A DNA stretch of 64,000 bases from Aquimarina macrocephali JAMB N27 (GCF_000520995.1 NZ_JACA01000041.1:62001-126000); one strand, 5' to 3'. Shown: positions 1-8,777, counted from the first letter of the stretch. The notes: a model not told the origin generated them from the sequence alone. Numbers and translations are program-made.

Positions 1-652
1 CGAGATTGTTTACCTTCAAAACGTTAAACTCAATTTTTTGAACTCCTTTTTTTGAATTCACATTTAATGAAAAAGAGTTTTTTCTAATATCATTTATTTC
101 ATAAACACCTGCACCTTTGAAATCAGCAAACAAAAGATATGAATTATCTAATTCCATAAAGCGAATGCCTATGTTGTTAAAACTATATTTAGGTGAATGA
201 GGGGTTTCATAAAAAGAAATGGTGTCTTTTTCCTGATATCCTAAATCGCTTATAAATATGTTTTTTAGAATTAGTTTCCTAAATTTTTTTAAAGCTATTT
301 TTTTTGACTCAACTTTCCTGAAATATAAAACTTCATCTTTATTTCGAAGAATTATCTGATGCTTATTGGGGAATTCAAATTTGATTCCAATAGATGGAAT
401 TGAAAGTATGTTTTTGTTTTTAAGATAATGATATCCATTATCAAAAGTTCCTTTCCATTCTTCTTTTCCCGGATCAAATGAGAATATGGAATCTTTTTCA
501 ATTTTAAACATTAGTCTATTCGAAAATTCATTACTCTTTTTATTAGTTTGGGGATTAATAGCGTATTCATTAATCCAAATTCCTTCTTGAGCCTGTACAA
601 TTATAGAAGATATTATTAATATTGAAATTAGAAGTTTTTTTTGAGATACCAT
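1..652 (-). CDS. Hypothetical secreted protein, 3' end cut by window edge
   Basis: An open frame runs from an ATG at 652 to the window edge without a stop, giving about 217 residues. The N-terminus (MVSQKKLLISILIISSI, then VQAQ) is a clear signal peptide with cleavage expected after Ala-Gln. The mature part begins EGIWINEYAINPQ and is lysine- and aromatic-rich without a motif I recognise. It ends inside the frame, so the true length is unknown. It is probably periplasmic or exported. It shares direction with the serine hydrolase at 803..1897, but the 150-bp gap does not suggest an operon. Confidence 0.7.
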   Translation of the reverse strand, partial: MVSQKKLLISILIISSIIVQAQEGIWINEYAINPQTNKKSNEFSNRLMFKIEKDSIFSFDPGKEEWKGTFDNGYHYLKNKNILSIPSIGIKFEFPNKHQIILRNKDEVLYFRKVESKKIALKKFRKLILKNIFISDLGYQEKDTISFYETPHSPKYSFNNIGIRFMELDNSYLLFADFKGAGVYEINDIRKNSFSLNVNSKKGVQKIEFNVLKVNNL

Positions 653-802
653 GTTTAGTGTTTGATCATGTTATAGATGTGTTTCATATTGGGAGCAAAC
701 TGTAGTATAACGTCTCAACTAACAAAACGTTTTGATCTAGTAAAGATATTGATTTGTCGTGTCTTTCAGTTTTTGAAATAATTTATGGGATTGTACTTGT
801 TG

Positions 803-1897
803 TTATTTTTCGTTTATGAATGTTGGCAGGAAGATGTTTTTCATTATAGCAAAAGGAAATTTGTCTTCTTGTGAGTTGTATGCACCTCCTGTAAATACAG
901 CAACCATATCCAATTTAGGAAAAATCATGATATATTGTCCTCCGTTTCCAGTTGCTGTTTTAGAAATTATCACTTTTTCGTTTATTTTGAACGGAATGTT
1001 CCACCACAAATAACCGTAATCAATTCCAGTAATTTTTGTTTTTGGCGTGGTTGATTCTTCAATCCATTTTTCAGAAACAATTTGTTTATCATTCCATTTT
1101 CCATTATTGAGGATCAATTGCCCGATTTTAGCCATGTCACGTGAGGTCATATACAACCTTTTTCCCGATGGGATCACCTTTTTATCTGAAGTATGCCCCC
1201 AACTTATATTGGTAATACCTAATGGATTGAATAGGTATTGCTCAGAAAATTTGTCGATTGTCATTTTCGAAGCTTGACTTATTATTTCGACTAGTAACAC
1301 TACGCCCATCGAGCAATAATTTGAGACAGCTCCTGGTTCATTAACCATTGGTAAATTAAGCGTATATTGAAGCCAATCCCTTTTTTTATAAACTTTATCC
1401 TCTTGCCCTTTTGATTTCTTATCCCAATCGTTACAATCAAATCCAGGTGACATTGTTAATAGATGCCTGATTGTTATTTTATCTTTTCTCTTGTCTAGAT
1501 TTTTGGTTGGCACCGGTTTTTTGAGATACTTTGATATAGGATCGTCTATGCTATCAATAAATCCTTTATCAATTGCAATTCCCAATAAAATTGACCTTAT
1601 GCTTTTTGTTGTAGAACGAAGGTCGTGTTGCTTATTTGAAAAATGGTCGTTAAAATATTCTTCGATAATGATTTGATCATTTTTCACTAACAAAACACTG
1701 TGTAACCTATTTTTGCCATTATGTATTTGTTCGAATAATTGATAGATTTTTGTGGTGTCGACATTCTGTAAACTTAGATGGGCTGTTTTCCATCCGTCAT
1801 CAAGGTCTTTTGGCTTAGAATACTTATATGGGTTTTGTCCGTAGCAAAATGTATTTATTAAGAGAACAAAAAGCGTTAGGGTTGCTATATTTTTCAT
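803..1897 (-). CDS. Serine hydrolase, beta-lactamase (class C / PBP4*) family
   Basis: The protein has 364 residues from the ATG at 1897; the frame extends ten codons further to a TTG, but the signal peptide MKNIATLTLFVLLINTFCYG starts at this ATG. The S-x-x-K motif STTK is at about residues 95-98, so the nucleophile and general base are present. A tyrosine motif (Y-C-S, in place of the usual Y-x-N) is at about 194, and a G-N-G-G turn near the C-terminus stands where KTG/HxG normally is. Family members hydrolyse peptide, ester or beta-lactam bonds; the substrate here cannot be told. It is predicted to be exported to the periplasm. Y-C-S is a slight departure from the family motif. It stands alone between intergenic gaps. 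Confidence 0.88.
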   Translation of the reverse strand: MKNIATLTLFVLLINTFCYGQNPYKYSKPKDLDDGWKTAHLSLQNVDTTKIYQLFEQIHNGKNRLHSVLLVKNDQIIIEEYFNDHFSNKQHDLRSTTKSIRSILLGIAIDKGFIDSIDDPISKYLKKPVPTKNLDKRKDKITIRHLLTMSPGFDCNDWDKKSKGQEDKVYKKRDWLQYTLNLPMVNEPGAVSNYCSMGVVLLVEIISQASKMTIDKFSEQYLFNPLGITNISWGHTSDKKVIPSGKRLYMTSRDMAKIGQLILNNGKWNDKQIVSEKWIEESTTPKTKITGIDYGYLWWNIPFKINEKVIISKTATGNGGQYIMIFPKLDMVAVFTGGAYNSQEDKFPFAIMKNIFLPTFINEK

Positions 1898-2059
1898 ATT
1901 AAAAAGTAACCACAATATATGTACCAATATGTATATACCTGTTTGTGTTTATTTTAAAAACTTAACCCATACATGTATGCATCTCAAAAATTTCTTCTAA
2001 AAAGTGTGATATTTTGATATGTAGTACTACTAATAAGGTATATCCAAAATTATATACAC

Positions 2060-2185
2060 ATGAAACAACCCAATCAGAGATTCGTTTTTTTTCTACGTAA
2101 ATTCTTTCAATTTCATAAACGCGAAGTCAAACAATTCAATGCTATTTTAGGAATCAAACCTGATAACTCGTCACGTAAATGTTAG
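2060..2185 (+). CDS. Possible small basic protein (41 aa)
   Basis: ATG at 2060 opens a 41-codon frame beginning MKQPNQRFVFFLRKFFQF and ending SSRKC before TAG at 2183-2185. Its composition is strongly basic and aromatic. It runs opposite to both neighbours and overlaps the stop codon of the DUF5694 gene by four bases. The sequence just upstream is AT-rich with a TATTTTG stretch about 45 bp before the ATG, close to but not a proper TAnnTTTG box. No family is recognised. It may be a chance frame; only its protein-like composition and its fit into the gap support it. Confidence 0.3.
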   Translation: MKQPNQRFVFFLRKFFQFHKREVKQFNAILGIKPDNSSRKC

Positions 2186-3093
2186 TGCTTTGTCAAATCA
2201 TTAAATGTCATTACTCGAAAATCCGGTGCTGATTCAAATAGTTCATCCAGAATCCACTTATGAGCCCCTCCATATATGATGAGTAAATTTTCATTTTTTG
2301 ATACTAAGTTTTTCGAATTAGCGAATAGTCGTACGTTTCTTCTATACCATCTGCCAACAGCGTCTGCTCCTAAGTAGTTACTTCCATGATCAACATTTAC
2401 AAGTCCAGTTGTCCAAAGTTGCTTTGACCTTTTTGAGTGCTGTTTCGAGTTAATTAGTTTTATATAATCGTATACATTGAGATGTCTTTGTATGGTGTCC
2501 ATAAATGTATTGTACCTTTTATTTTCAGCATCATAAGCTTTCCATAATTCCAGATGCCCAAGGCTATCTGCATATACTCCCCAGTCATCAATGGCGTTTA
2601 TGTATTCGGGGAACGGAGGGTTGTTATCTATGCAATATACTCTACTATGACCAAGGGCTTTGGCTAATTTAAAACCTAGTTGAAATGTTTCATGTTTACC
2701 TAGTTTGTAATTTCCTTTTTGATATTCGGTATACAGTGAGTCCATCCATTCTTGATTAGATGTACGCCATTCTACAGCTATTTTTCCGGGGTTAAATTGC
2801 TCTAATAAATTGATCAAGCTATCCAACTCCTTTTGATTGCTATCTGTTGAGATATCAATATGCTCATTGGCAATCACATCGCTACCATCTCTTGATCTGT
2901 CAAAATGAAACACTCCTAAGGTTAAAACCTGATGTTTAGAGATACTATCAATTGACGGATATGCAGCGAGTGCTTTCTGAAAATCAGACATATGATGTTG
3001 CTTGGTTTTATCTTTATTTTTTGAACTACATGAAGTTAGAAGAAGAATTAATAATACTTTGAAGAAATATTTCATTGGTTTTTTTAGATTCAT
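2182..3093 (-). CDS. DUF5694-like lipoprotein (TraB/EreA-type fold)
   Basis: The protein has 303 residues from the ATG at 3093; the frame also has a TTG at 3105 and another ATG at 3075. The N-terminus is a lipoprotein signal ending LLLTSC followed by SSKN. After it come HQVLTLGVFHFDRSRDGSD, a KIAVEW segment and, near the C-terminus, IIYGGAHKW. These His/Glu-containing motifs match the pattern of DUF5694 proteins, which I place by motif with the TraB/erythromycin-esterase-like superfamily. No reaction is established for the family. It is expected on the periplasmic face of a membrane. Monocistronic. Confidence 0.75.
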   Translation of the reverse strand: MNLKKPMKYFFKVLLILLLTSCSSKNKDKTKQHHMSDFQKALAAYPSIDSISKHQVLTLGVFHFDRSRDGSDVIANEHIDISTDSNQKELDSLINLLEQFNPGKIAVEWRTSNQEWMDSLYTEYQKGNYKLGKHETFQLGFKLAKALGHSRVYCIDNNPPFPEYINAIDDWGVYADSLGHLELWKAYDAENKRYNTFMDTIQRHLNVYDYIKLINSKQHSKRSKQLWTTGLVNVDHGSNYLGADAVGRWYRRNVRLFANSKNLVSKNENLLIIYGGAHKWILDELFESAPDFRVMTFNDLTKH

Positions 3094-3290
3094 TGTTTTT
3101 ATCAAGCTAAATAGCTCTATTAGTATAGACGCAAATTTTGTTGGGATAGTTGCCTGAATCTATTTTCTTGGATAGATTTATAGTACTATAATATATCGAC
3201 GATGGTTAGTACGGGAATTCAGAGAATTGAACTTTTGGACCTGAACTTAGCTAATTCTAATTAATAGACGTTGTTAGAATACGTTTACTG

Positions 3291-3758
3291 TTAACGATTC
3301 AAAATATCTTTTCGAAGCGATCGTATTTGGATTTCATCATCGGCAAGCTCTTGGAATTGAGCTTTGTTCATAATTTTTAAATCTATATTCGTTAGGCCTT
3401 TTGAACCATAATTGCTCTCAGTTATGAATTTTCCGTTATCTAATTCAAGTATTGCGCACGAATTCATTAAATACTTGTTATCCAAAAACTTAAAATGTAT
3501 ATCTATTATCTGTTTATTTCTGAACATTAATCTCGATGTTAATCCGCATCTTTGAGCTTTCTCAAATGGTGTACTTCTATGATTTGAATAATGTTCAATT
3601 AAATCATAATTGTCATCCAAATGTTTAGGTAACAATACAATTTGGCCATTTGACAATCTAATCTGAGATTGAAATTCTTGAATACCCTGTTCATTTTCGA
3701 ATTTGTAATTGAATCGAATTTTTGAGATTTTTTTGTCAATTAAATCAGATAATTTCAT
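3291..3758 (-). CDS. Hypothetical protein (155 aa)
   Basis: I do not recognise this protein. It starts at the ATG at 3758 (MKLSDLIDKKISKIRF) and has no signal peptide or membrane segment, so it is probably cytoplasmic. The N-terminal part looks like beta strands (IRFNYKFENEQG, IRLSNGQIVLLP). The C-terminal half carries ILELDNGKFITESNYGSKGL, then an acidic helix, and ends IRSLRKDILNR. Small acidic single-domain proteins standing alone like this are often immunity or accessory proteins in flavobacteria, but nothing here proves that. The gene has 180-200 bp gaps on both sides. Confidence 0.6.
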   Translation of the reverse strand: MKLSDLIDKKISKIRFNYKFENEQGIQEFQSQIRLSNGQIVLLPKHLDDNYDLIEHYSNHRSTPFEKAQRCGLTSRLMFRNKQIIDIHFKFLDNKYLMNSCAILELDNGKFITESNYGSKGLTNIDLKIMNKAQFQELADDEIQIRSLRKDILNR

Positions 3759-3843
3759 AGTTTAGAATGGTGTTTATAAACGATTTTCATGTGAAATGTA
3801 GCATTAAAAAACTACGTTTTTAAATAAACACAGAGTCGTCTTT

Positions 3844-3954
3844 TTATTCTTTTTTGTTAATCAATTTTAGTACTTCATCCGCTACAAACTCTCCACTATT
3901 TGAAAAAGAAGCGGTTACTAGCCTGTTTTTAGAATCTACTATTTCGTAATTCAT
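3844..3954 (-). CDS. Possible small ORF (36 aa)
   Basis: ATG at 3954 opens MNYEIVDSKNRLVTASFSNS and closes at a TAA at 3844 after INKKE. The frame has protein-like composition (alternating hydrophobic residues, then an amphipathic helix EFVADEVLKLINKK) and lies between the inverted repeat at 3976-4070 and the next gene. No family is recognised. It could be a remnant of a lost gene. Confidence 0.28.
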   Translation of the reverse strand: MNYEIVDSKNRLVTASFSNSGEFVADEVLKLINKKE

Positions 3955-3975
3955 TTTCCATATTTCGTTAATTAT

Positions 3976-4070
3976 CTACAACGATCTCATATATAAAAAG
4001 TAGCGGATTTTCATGCACTAACTTTTCGTTTTAGCATTTACTCCGCTATTCTTTATATACATTGTTGGCA
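3976..4070. repeat. Imperfect inverted repeat downstream of the papain-like gene (cassette-type element)
   Basis: The left arm, ACAACGATCTC then TATATAAAAAGTAGCGG (3978-4006), pairs imperfectly with CCGCTATTCTTTATATAC then ATTGTTG (4043-4067). The result is a long stem with a central spacer containing AACTTTTCG. It begins just after the stop of the gene at 4077..5315. It has the same overall form (GTTG end, AT-rich stem, GC-rich inner stem) as the elements at 17457-17532 and 18964-19158. Confidence 0.6.
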
Positions 4071-4076
4071 ATAGTT

Positions 4077-5315
4077 TTACCAAGCATTACCAGATCCCCC
4101 TCCTCCTGAGGATTGACCATTAGACAGGTATATTCTTCTTTCTTTAGTAACAGTTTCACCGTTTTTGTAAGCTCTAACATAAATTGTTACCAATCCACTA
4201 GTGGTTGGAGTCAATAAAACAGAGCTAGAATTGGAGTTATTCACTTGAGATCGTTTTAATGAACCATTAGGATATCCAATCCCCCAAACCCATCTGTCTA
4301 CAGAGACATTACTTGAAACCCAAAACTTATGATACAAATAGCTTCCAATATGGGCATAATCAATATCAATGCTTATAGATGATAATTCTAAATCTACCGT
4401 AGGGTTACATACAGGAAGAGATAAAGTTGTTGGGTTTGTAGATGCATTATTTCCATTGTAAGATATATCAGATACTTGATAAAGCTCTACGTTTCCATTA
4501 TTCATTAAGTTTACTATATCAACATTTTGTTTTGTATTCACAATTCCAGACATTCCAGGCCAACTATCTTTAATAATCCAACGGGAATCGTTTGTCCAAC
4601 CTATAATTGAAAAAGCATGGTAGGATAGCCCAGCAGTAGGTATATTATAGTTTCTAAACTTTTTGGCGTTATGAACTCCATTTTGATTGCCTGATACTTT
4701 TACAACTACAGGACCACTATTTAAGATCTTCATTTTAATATCATCAACAGAATTAATATCATTCTGACTTAGTTGAATAGCATTACCTACTGTAACATAA
4801 TTACCTAAAGAACCTCCATCTTCAATATCCCAAATTGGTGGCGAAAAGTTTGTGTTTAAAAAAATCCTGTATGACCTTTGGCCATTTGGATGCTCTATGT
4901 AATCTAATACATCTGATCTTTTAATACTACATCCATTACTATCAGGATTATTTACAGGGCATGTTGCAGGTGCAAACGAATTAATTTGTCCACTTGCTAT
5001 CAAAGGGATTTTGAAATTCGAATTTAAATCAGGAAGGTAATAAGGAGCATTCCATACCTTATAATCAAGATATGCATCAGAAAGAGAAAATAAATTAGAA
5101 CCGTATACATTGTTCTCCATAGCATAGGTTGTTTCAATAGCTGCATTAAAAGCAAAAGCTAAGCATGGTCCTTGATAAGGCTGAGCTCTCGGGCTTGTTA
5201 CAAAATTTTGATTACCACTTGTAGTCGGAGCATTTGCCCATGAAAAGTCACATGGGATATTTTGACAAAATAACTCTGTCGAAAATATTAGTAATAAGAG
5301 TAGAATTTTTTTCAT
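4077..5315 (-). CDS. Secreted C1 papain-like cysteine protease
   Basis: The protein has 412 residues with signal peptide MKKILLLLLIFSTELFC. The catalytic region is recognisable: Q45 (oxyanion glutamine) six residues before C51 in QPYQGPCLAFAF, then H233 in GLSYHAFSIIGW, then WIIKDSWPG. The last matches the papain N-S-W motif, but the catalytic Asn is replaced by Asp (D250). Residues 300-395 form a beta-rich C-terminal domain (SSISIDIDYAHIGSY onwards) that may bind substrate or surface. The tail is a glycine-rich SSGGGGSGNAW. No type IX sorting domain is visible. It stands alone, followed by an inverted-repeat element. Activity is plausible but the Asn-to-Asp change makes it less certain. Confidence 0.8.
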   Translation of the reverse strand: MKKILLLLLIFSTELFCQNIPCDFSWANAPTTSGNQNFVTSPRAQPYQGPCLAFAFNAAIETTYAMENNVYGSNLFSLSDAYLDYKVWNAPYYLPDLNSNFKIPLIASGQINSFAPATCPVNNPDSNGCSIKRSDVLDYIEHPNGQRSYRIFLNTNFSPPIWDIEDGGSLGNYVTVGNAIQLSQNDINSVDDIKMKILNSGPVVVKVSGNQNGVHNAKKFRNYNIPTAGLSYHAFSIIGWTNDSRWIIKDSWPGMSGIVNTKQNVDIVNLMNNGNVELYQVSDISYNGNNASTNPTTLSLPVCNPTVDLELSSISIDIDYAHIGSYLYHKFWVSSNVSVDRWVWGIGYPNGSLKRSQVNNSNSSSVLLTPTTSGLVTIYVRAYKNGETVTKERRIYLSNGQSSGGGGSGNAW

Positions 5316-5550
5316 GATTAATAATTTTAAAGTTGATTAATGTGTGTATATGCGTAACTAAAATAAGGAATATTTTACGCTTCTAGCCCTTTTGTTGTGA
5401 TATTGAGGCTGTGAGCCATTTTTAAGGTATATGATTATGGATCATATGGTTACCAGGATTAGTTGAATTTTAAAAGTTTTTTGTATGGCTACAAAAGAGA
5501 TGCAGGAGTAGGGAATTGTGAAGGGTTTTAGTACCCTTACTAAGAATTAA
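5316..5550. other. Intergenic, no gene seen
   Basis: This holds the upstream region of the papain-like gene and the 3' region of the SDR gene. I see no open frame with coding character and no clear hairpin terminator. Confidence 0.5.
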
Positions 5551-6978
5551 TTAGGTCTTGTTATGTGTGCTTATTTGGTTGATTAATCCTTTAAAAATAA
5601 AGCCATGAAACGGGTATACAGCATACCAGTATAATCTGCCAGCCAAACCTAAGGGTCTAAATGTGGCAGTTTGGATCACATCGTTATCCACTATTTTAAA
5701 TTCAAGCCAGGCTTCTCCTGGTAGTTTCATTTCTGCAAAAAGTAATAATCTTCCTTCTTGTTTATTTGCATAGAGCACCCGCCAGAAATCTAATGAGTCT
5801 CCAACAGATATAGTGGATTGATTTGTACGACCTCTCCGCAATCCAACTCCACCAAATAATTTATCAAAAAAACCACGGATTTTCCATAACCAATTCCCGT
5901 AATACCATCCATTCTCACCACCAATACTCCAGATCTTCTCTATTGATGATGCATAGTTTTCAGTTTGTCGAACACGCATGTCTTTAAAACATCCAAATTC
6001 TGGAACCTCTATAAATTCTGATATGTTGCTGGTTATCTCACTACTAGAATAAGAATCTTTCCAGCTTGAAGCAATCTCATTGTTTTTAATATTATCAAAT
6101 GCTCTTAATAAGGCTTGCTTGTAGGATATGGGTTGGATTTTTAGTAGGGTATTGATTTCATGATTTCTACATACAACTTCAACCTTCATACTATCGACTA
6201 AGGATCTGGCCAACTTGTAAGAAGTAGAGGTTACAAAATATAGCCAATAAGAAGAGAGCTTCGGGGTCATTACAGGTACGATCCAGATTCTCCTTTTTAA
6301 ATTTCTAACTTTAGCAAAATCAAGTAGCATTTCTTTATACGATAGAATATCATCACAGCCAATATCAAAATTCCTGTTGTATGTTTCCTCTTTAAGGATA
6401 CATTCTGTTAAAAAGCTTTGCACATCTGCTATCCCTATGGGTTGACATTTGGTAAGAAGCCATTTTGGCGTAATCATAACAGGAAGTTTTTCTACCAAGT
6501 CGCGCATGATCTCAAAGGATGCACTGCCCGATCCAACAATGATTCCTGCCCTAAAGCAAGTTAGGTTGTAGCTGCCTTTTCCTAGTTCTTCTTCAACCGT
6601 TTTTCTTGATAGCAGATGTTTAGATAGATTAGATTCATTAACTATACCACTTAAGTATATCACTTGTTTAACAGCTGTGTTAGATAATGTATTCCGAAAA
6701 TTGATAGCAGATTTTTGTTCTAATGATTTATAATCGTCAGATGTCGACATAGAGTGTACCAGATAGTATGCCACATCAATATCATTTGGGATTTTTGATA
6801 GAGAGGAAGCATCTAATAAATCAATTTCTAATACAGAAATACTTGCGCTCAACGATTGGGGAGGATGAAATCTAGAGGTATCCCTAACGCAACATACCAC
6901 ATGATGCCCCTTATTTACTAATAAAGGGAGAATTCGTTTGCCGATATAGCCTGTGGCACCTGTTAGGAGTATTTTCAT
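5551..6978 (-). CDS. SDR-family NAD(P)-binding protein with DUF2867 C-terminus
   Basis: The protein has 475 residues. The N-terminus MKILLTGATGYIGKRILPLL carries the TGATGYIG dinucleotide-binding motif of atypical short-chain dehydrogenases (residues 7-14). DVAYYLVHSM at about 75 and VIYLSGIV at about 105 are further Rossmann-fold signatures. Residues 1-300 form the NAD(P)H-binding epimerase-like part. From about 320 on the sequence (GGENGWYYGNWLWKIRGFFD, then LAEMKLPGEAWLEFKI and TATFRPLGLAGRLYWY) matches the DUF2867 domain commonly fused to it. The protein is probably cytoplasmic. The substrate is unknown. Confidence 0.9.
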   Translation of the reverse strand: MKILLTGATGYIGKRILPLLVNKGHHVVCCVRDTSRFHPPQSLSASISVLEIDLLDASSLSKIPNDIDVAYYLVHSMSTSDDYKSLEQKSAINFRNTLSNTAVKQVIYLSGIVNESNLSKHLLSRKTVEEELGKGSYNLTCFRAGIIVGSGSASFEIMRDLVEKLPVMITPKWLLTKCQPIGIADVQSFLTECILKEETYNRNFDIGCDDILSYKEMLLDFAKVRNLKRRIWIVPVMTPKLSSYWLYFVTSTSYKLARSLVDSMKVEVVCRNHEINTLLKIQPISYKQALLRAFDNIKNNEIASSWKDSYSSSEITSNISEFIEVPEFGCFKDMRVRQTENYASSIEKIWSIGGENGWYYGNWLWKIRGFFDKLFGGVGLRRGRTNQSTISVGDSLDFWRVLYANKQEGRLLLFAEMKLPGEAWLEFKIVDNDVIQTATFRPLGLAGRLYWYAVYPFHGFIFKGLINQISTHNKT

Positions 6979-7105
6979 TCGTGTAAACAGGCATATACCC
7001 TGTATAATCGTTTAAATTTATGTATATGTATTTGCGCGTTTTTTTGTATCACGATATGCATGTACATCAACGCTTTTATTTTTAATAATGACTAGAGAAT
7101 TTTAT

Positions 7106-7552
7106 CTAAAATACAATAATATATGCGATATAGGTTAGAAAAAGTAGTTGAATAAAATTAATAAGTAAAGCCATTTTAACACCCTTATGTTTTCTTTTTA
7201 ATCCTTTTTCTAAATCATAAATTTGACTATCGATATCTTTTTCTTCGTCCTCTTTTTTGTTACTATTCGCAATACTATTAAAAAGCCAAAAGAACTTTTT
7301 ATACGAATTTAAATATGGAGTTATTGTATACACAGTAATCAGTATAGAAAAAAATGAAAAAAGGATTATTAAACTGGTGATCACCTTAAACGGAGAAAGG
7401 TGTAAGGGGGAGACGAGTGTTGTTAACTCTCCTATGATTATTGTGATGCTAACGATAATCAGTATGTTAAGGATTAAAATAAACACCCCTTTAGTATTGA
7501 TTTCGGCATCATATCCAGCAAACCGTTCTATTGTTTTATTTTCGTAGCCCAT
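7106..7552 (-). CDS. Small membrane protein resembling Pycsar/DUF5706 effectors
   Basis: The protein has 148 residues. Three membrane helices are predicted: about 22-44, 54-78 and 127-147. Before the first helix is TIERFAGYDAEINTKGVF, close to the D-x-K signature that opens the Pycsar transmembrane effector family (PycTM/DUF5706). The last helix is preceded by a Q/L-rich amphipathic helix and KRKHKGVKMALL, also typical of that family. Known PycTM proteins disrupt the membrane when they sense a cyclic nucleotide made by a neighbouring PycC cyclase. No cyclase is seen nearby, so either it is an orphan or the resemblance is only structural. Family placement is by eye. Confidence 0.5.
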   Translation of the reverse strand: MGYENKTIERFAGYDAEINTKGVFILILNILIIVSITIIIGELTTLVSPLHLSPFKVITSLIILFSFFSILITVYTITPYLNSYKKFFWLFNSIANSNKKEDEEKDIDSQIYDLEKGLKRKHKGVKMALLINFIQLLFLTYIAYIIVF

Positions 7553-7669
7553 TTTAAATTTAGTATTAACAATGATCCAAATAATGATATTCTAAATATG
7601 ACCAGATAACGTTACCAGAGTAACATCTATCTCTCTTATATAAAAGTACGATGACCTTTTTTAATAAAG

Positions 7670-7821
7670 TTACGGGAAACCTCATGGTAAGGGAATGATT
7701 GGTTCTCGATACAATTTTTCTCCATTACATTACGAAAAACCACTCGAACTGACGGGCATGTACCCAGAGCGTAGCCGAAGGATACATCACAACGTGTCTA
7801 GAATTTTCCTTGGGATCGAGT
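7670..7821. repeat. Mosaic intergenic repeat, copy 1
   Basis: Three blocks recur elsewhere. Block A is TTACGGGAAACC then CATGGTA (7670-7694; again at 21715-21739). Block B is TTCTCGATACAATTTTTC to ACTCGAACTGACGGGCAT (7703-7759; again at 21905-21986 and inverted at 23553-23628 and 23765-23819). Block C is GATACATCACAACGTGTC to GGGATCGAGT (7781-7821; again at 21813-21853 and inverted at 23716-23753). Frames across it are shadows. Confidence 0.85.
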
Positions 7822-7831
7822 AGCATAAACA

Positions 7832-7867
7832 ATAAACCCTTGCATGAATCATCATACAAGGGTTTAT
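7832..7867 (-). terminator. Probable aqpZ terminator
   Basis: An 11-bp perfect stem, ATAAACCCTTG / CAAGGGTTTAT, with a 14-nt loop lies 22 bp past the aqpZ stop. On the minus strand it is followed by a T-rich TTGTTTATG. Confidence 0.7.
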
Positions 7868-7888
7868 AGTATAGGTTTATTGTGTTTT

Positions 7889-8575
7889 TTATGCTTCTTC
7901 CGGAGAAATAAATTTGTACACCAATCCGGCTAAAATTGCTCCTATGATTGGGGCTACCCAAAATAACCATAATTGCTCTATTGCCCAACCTCCAGCAAAT
8001 AATGCCTGGCTTGTACTTCTTGCAGGATTTACCGAGGTGTTGGTTACCGGTATACTTATAAGGTGAATCAGAGTTAATCCTAATCCTATGGCGAGGCCTG
8101 CAAAACCTTTAGGAGCTTTGGAATGAGTAGCTCCCAGAATAATGATCAAAAACATAAATGTCATTACGATTTCGGTTACTAAAGCTGCAAGCATAGAATA
8201 GCCACCCGGGGAATGCTCTTCATATCCATTGGCAGCAAACCCACCAATTTCGAACCCAGATTTTCCTGTAGCAATAAGGTATAAAATTCCTGCACCGGCA
8301 ATACCACCCAATACCTGGGCAACAATGTAAGGTAGCAGTTCTTTTTTATCAAAACGACCACCTATCCATAATCCGATAGATACTGCAGGATTAAGATGGC
8401 AACCCGAAATATGCCCAATGGCATAGGCCATCGTTACAACGGTTAAACCAAATGCAAGAGCGACTCCTGCAAATCCAATTCCTAACTCTGGGTATGCTGC
8501 TGCTAATACAGCACTTCCACACCCACCTAATACTAACCATAAGGTCCCAATAAATTCTGAAATTAATTTTTTCAT
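7889..8575 (-). CDS. aqpZ: Aquaporin Z
   Basis: The protein has 228 residues with six membrane helices. Both Asn-Pro-Ala motifs are intact: N62-P63-A64 in CHLNPAVSIGLW and N183-P184-A185 in TSVNPARSTSQ. The water-specific selectivity filter of E. coli AqpZ (Phe, His, Thr, Arg) corresponds here to F42, H171, T180 and R186, which points to a strict water channel rather than a glycerol facilitator. It starts at the ATG at 8575 (MKKLISEFIGTLWLV). It allows rapid osmotic water flow across the inner membrane. It is a single gene with its own terminator. Confidence 0.97.
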   Translation of the reverse strand: MKKLISEFIGTLWLVLGGCGSAVLAAAYPELGIGFAGVALAFGLTVVTMAYAIGHISGCHLNPAVSIGLWIGGRFDKKELLPYIVAQVLGGIAGAGILYLIATGKSGFEIGGFAANGYEEHSPGGYSMLAALVTEIVMTFMFLIIILGATHSKAPKGFAGLAIGLGLTLIHLISIPVTNTSVNPARSTSQALFAGGWAIEQLWLFWVAPIIGAILAGLVYKFISPEEA

Positions 8576-8747
8576 GTTGTTTATTCTATTGTTGATGTTA
8601 ATAATGAGGGTATGAATTACTAAGGTACTTATATTTCTTTTATAGGTTATATTCTGGTATGATCTTTTCTTTAACTTCGGATTAAGTGCAGAATAATAGG
8701 ATAACTATAATATAATCACTCGATCAGACAAGTACCTATTAAAAGAA

Positions 8748-8777
8748 ACCCCCTGCTTGATGATTCAAACAGGGGGT
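8748..8777 (-). terminator. Intrinsic terminator of the zinc metalloprotease gene
   Basis: An 8-bp GC-rich stem (ACCCCCTG / CAGGGGGT) with a 14-nt loop lies 23 bp beyond the stop at 8800. On the minus strand it is followed by TTTCTTTTAATA. Confidence 0.88.

Noticed and set aside
7725..7988. 87-codon minus frame into aqpZ
   Set aside because: It overlaps the 3' end of aqpZ in another frame and a mosaic repeat.
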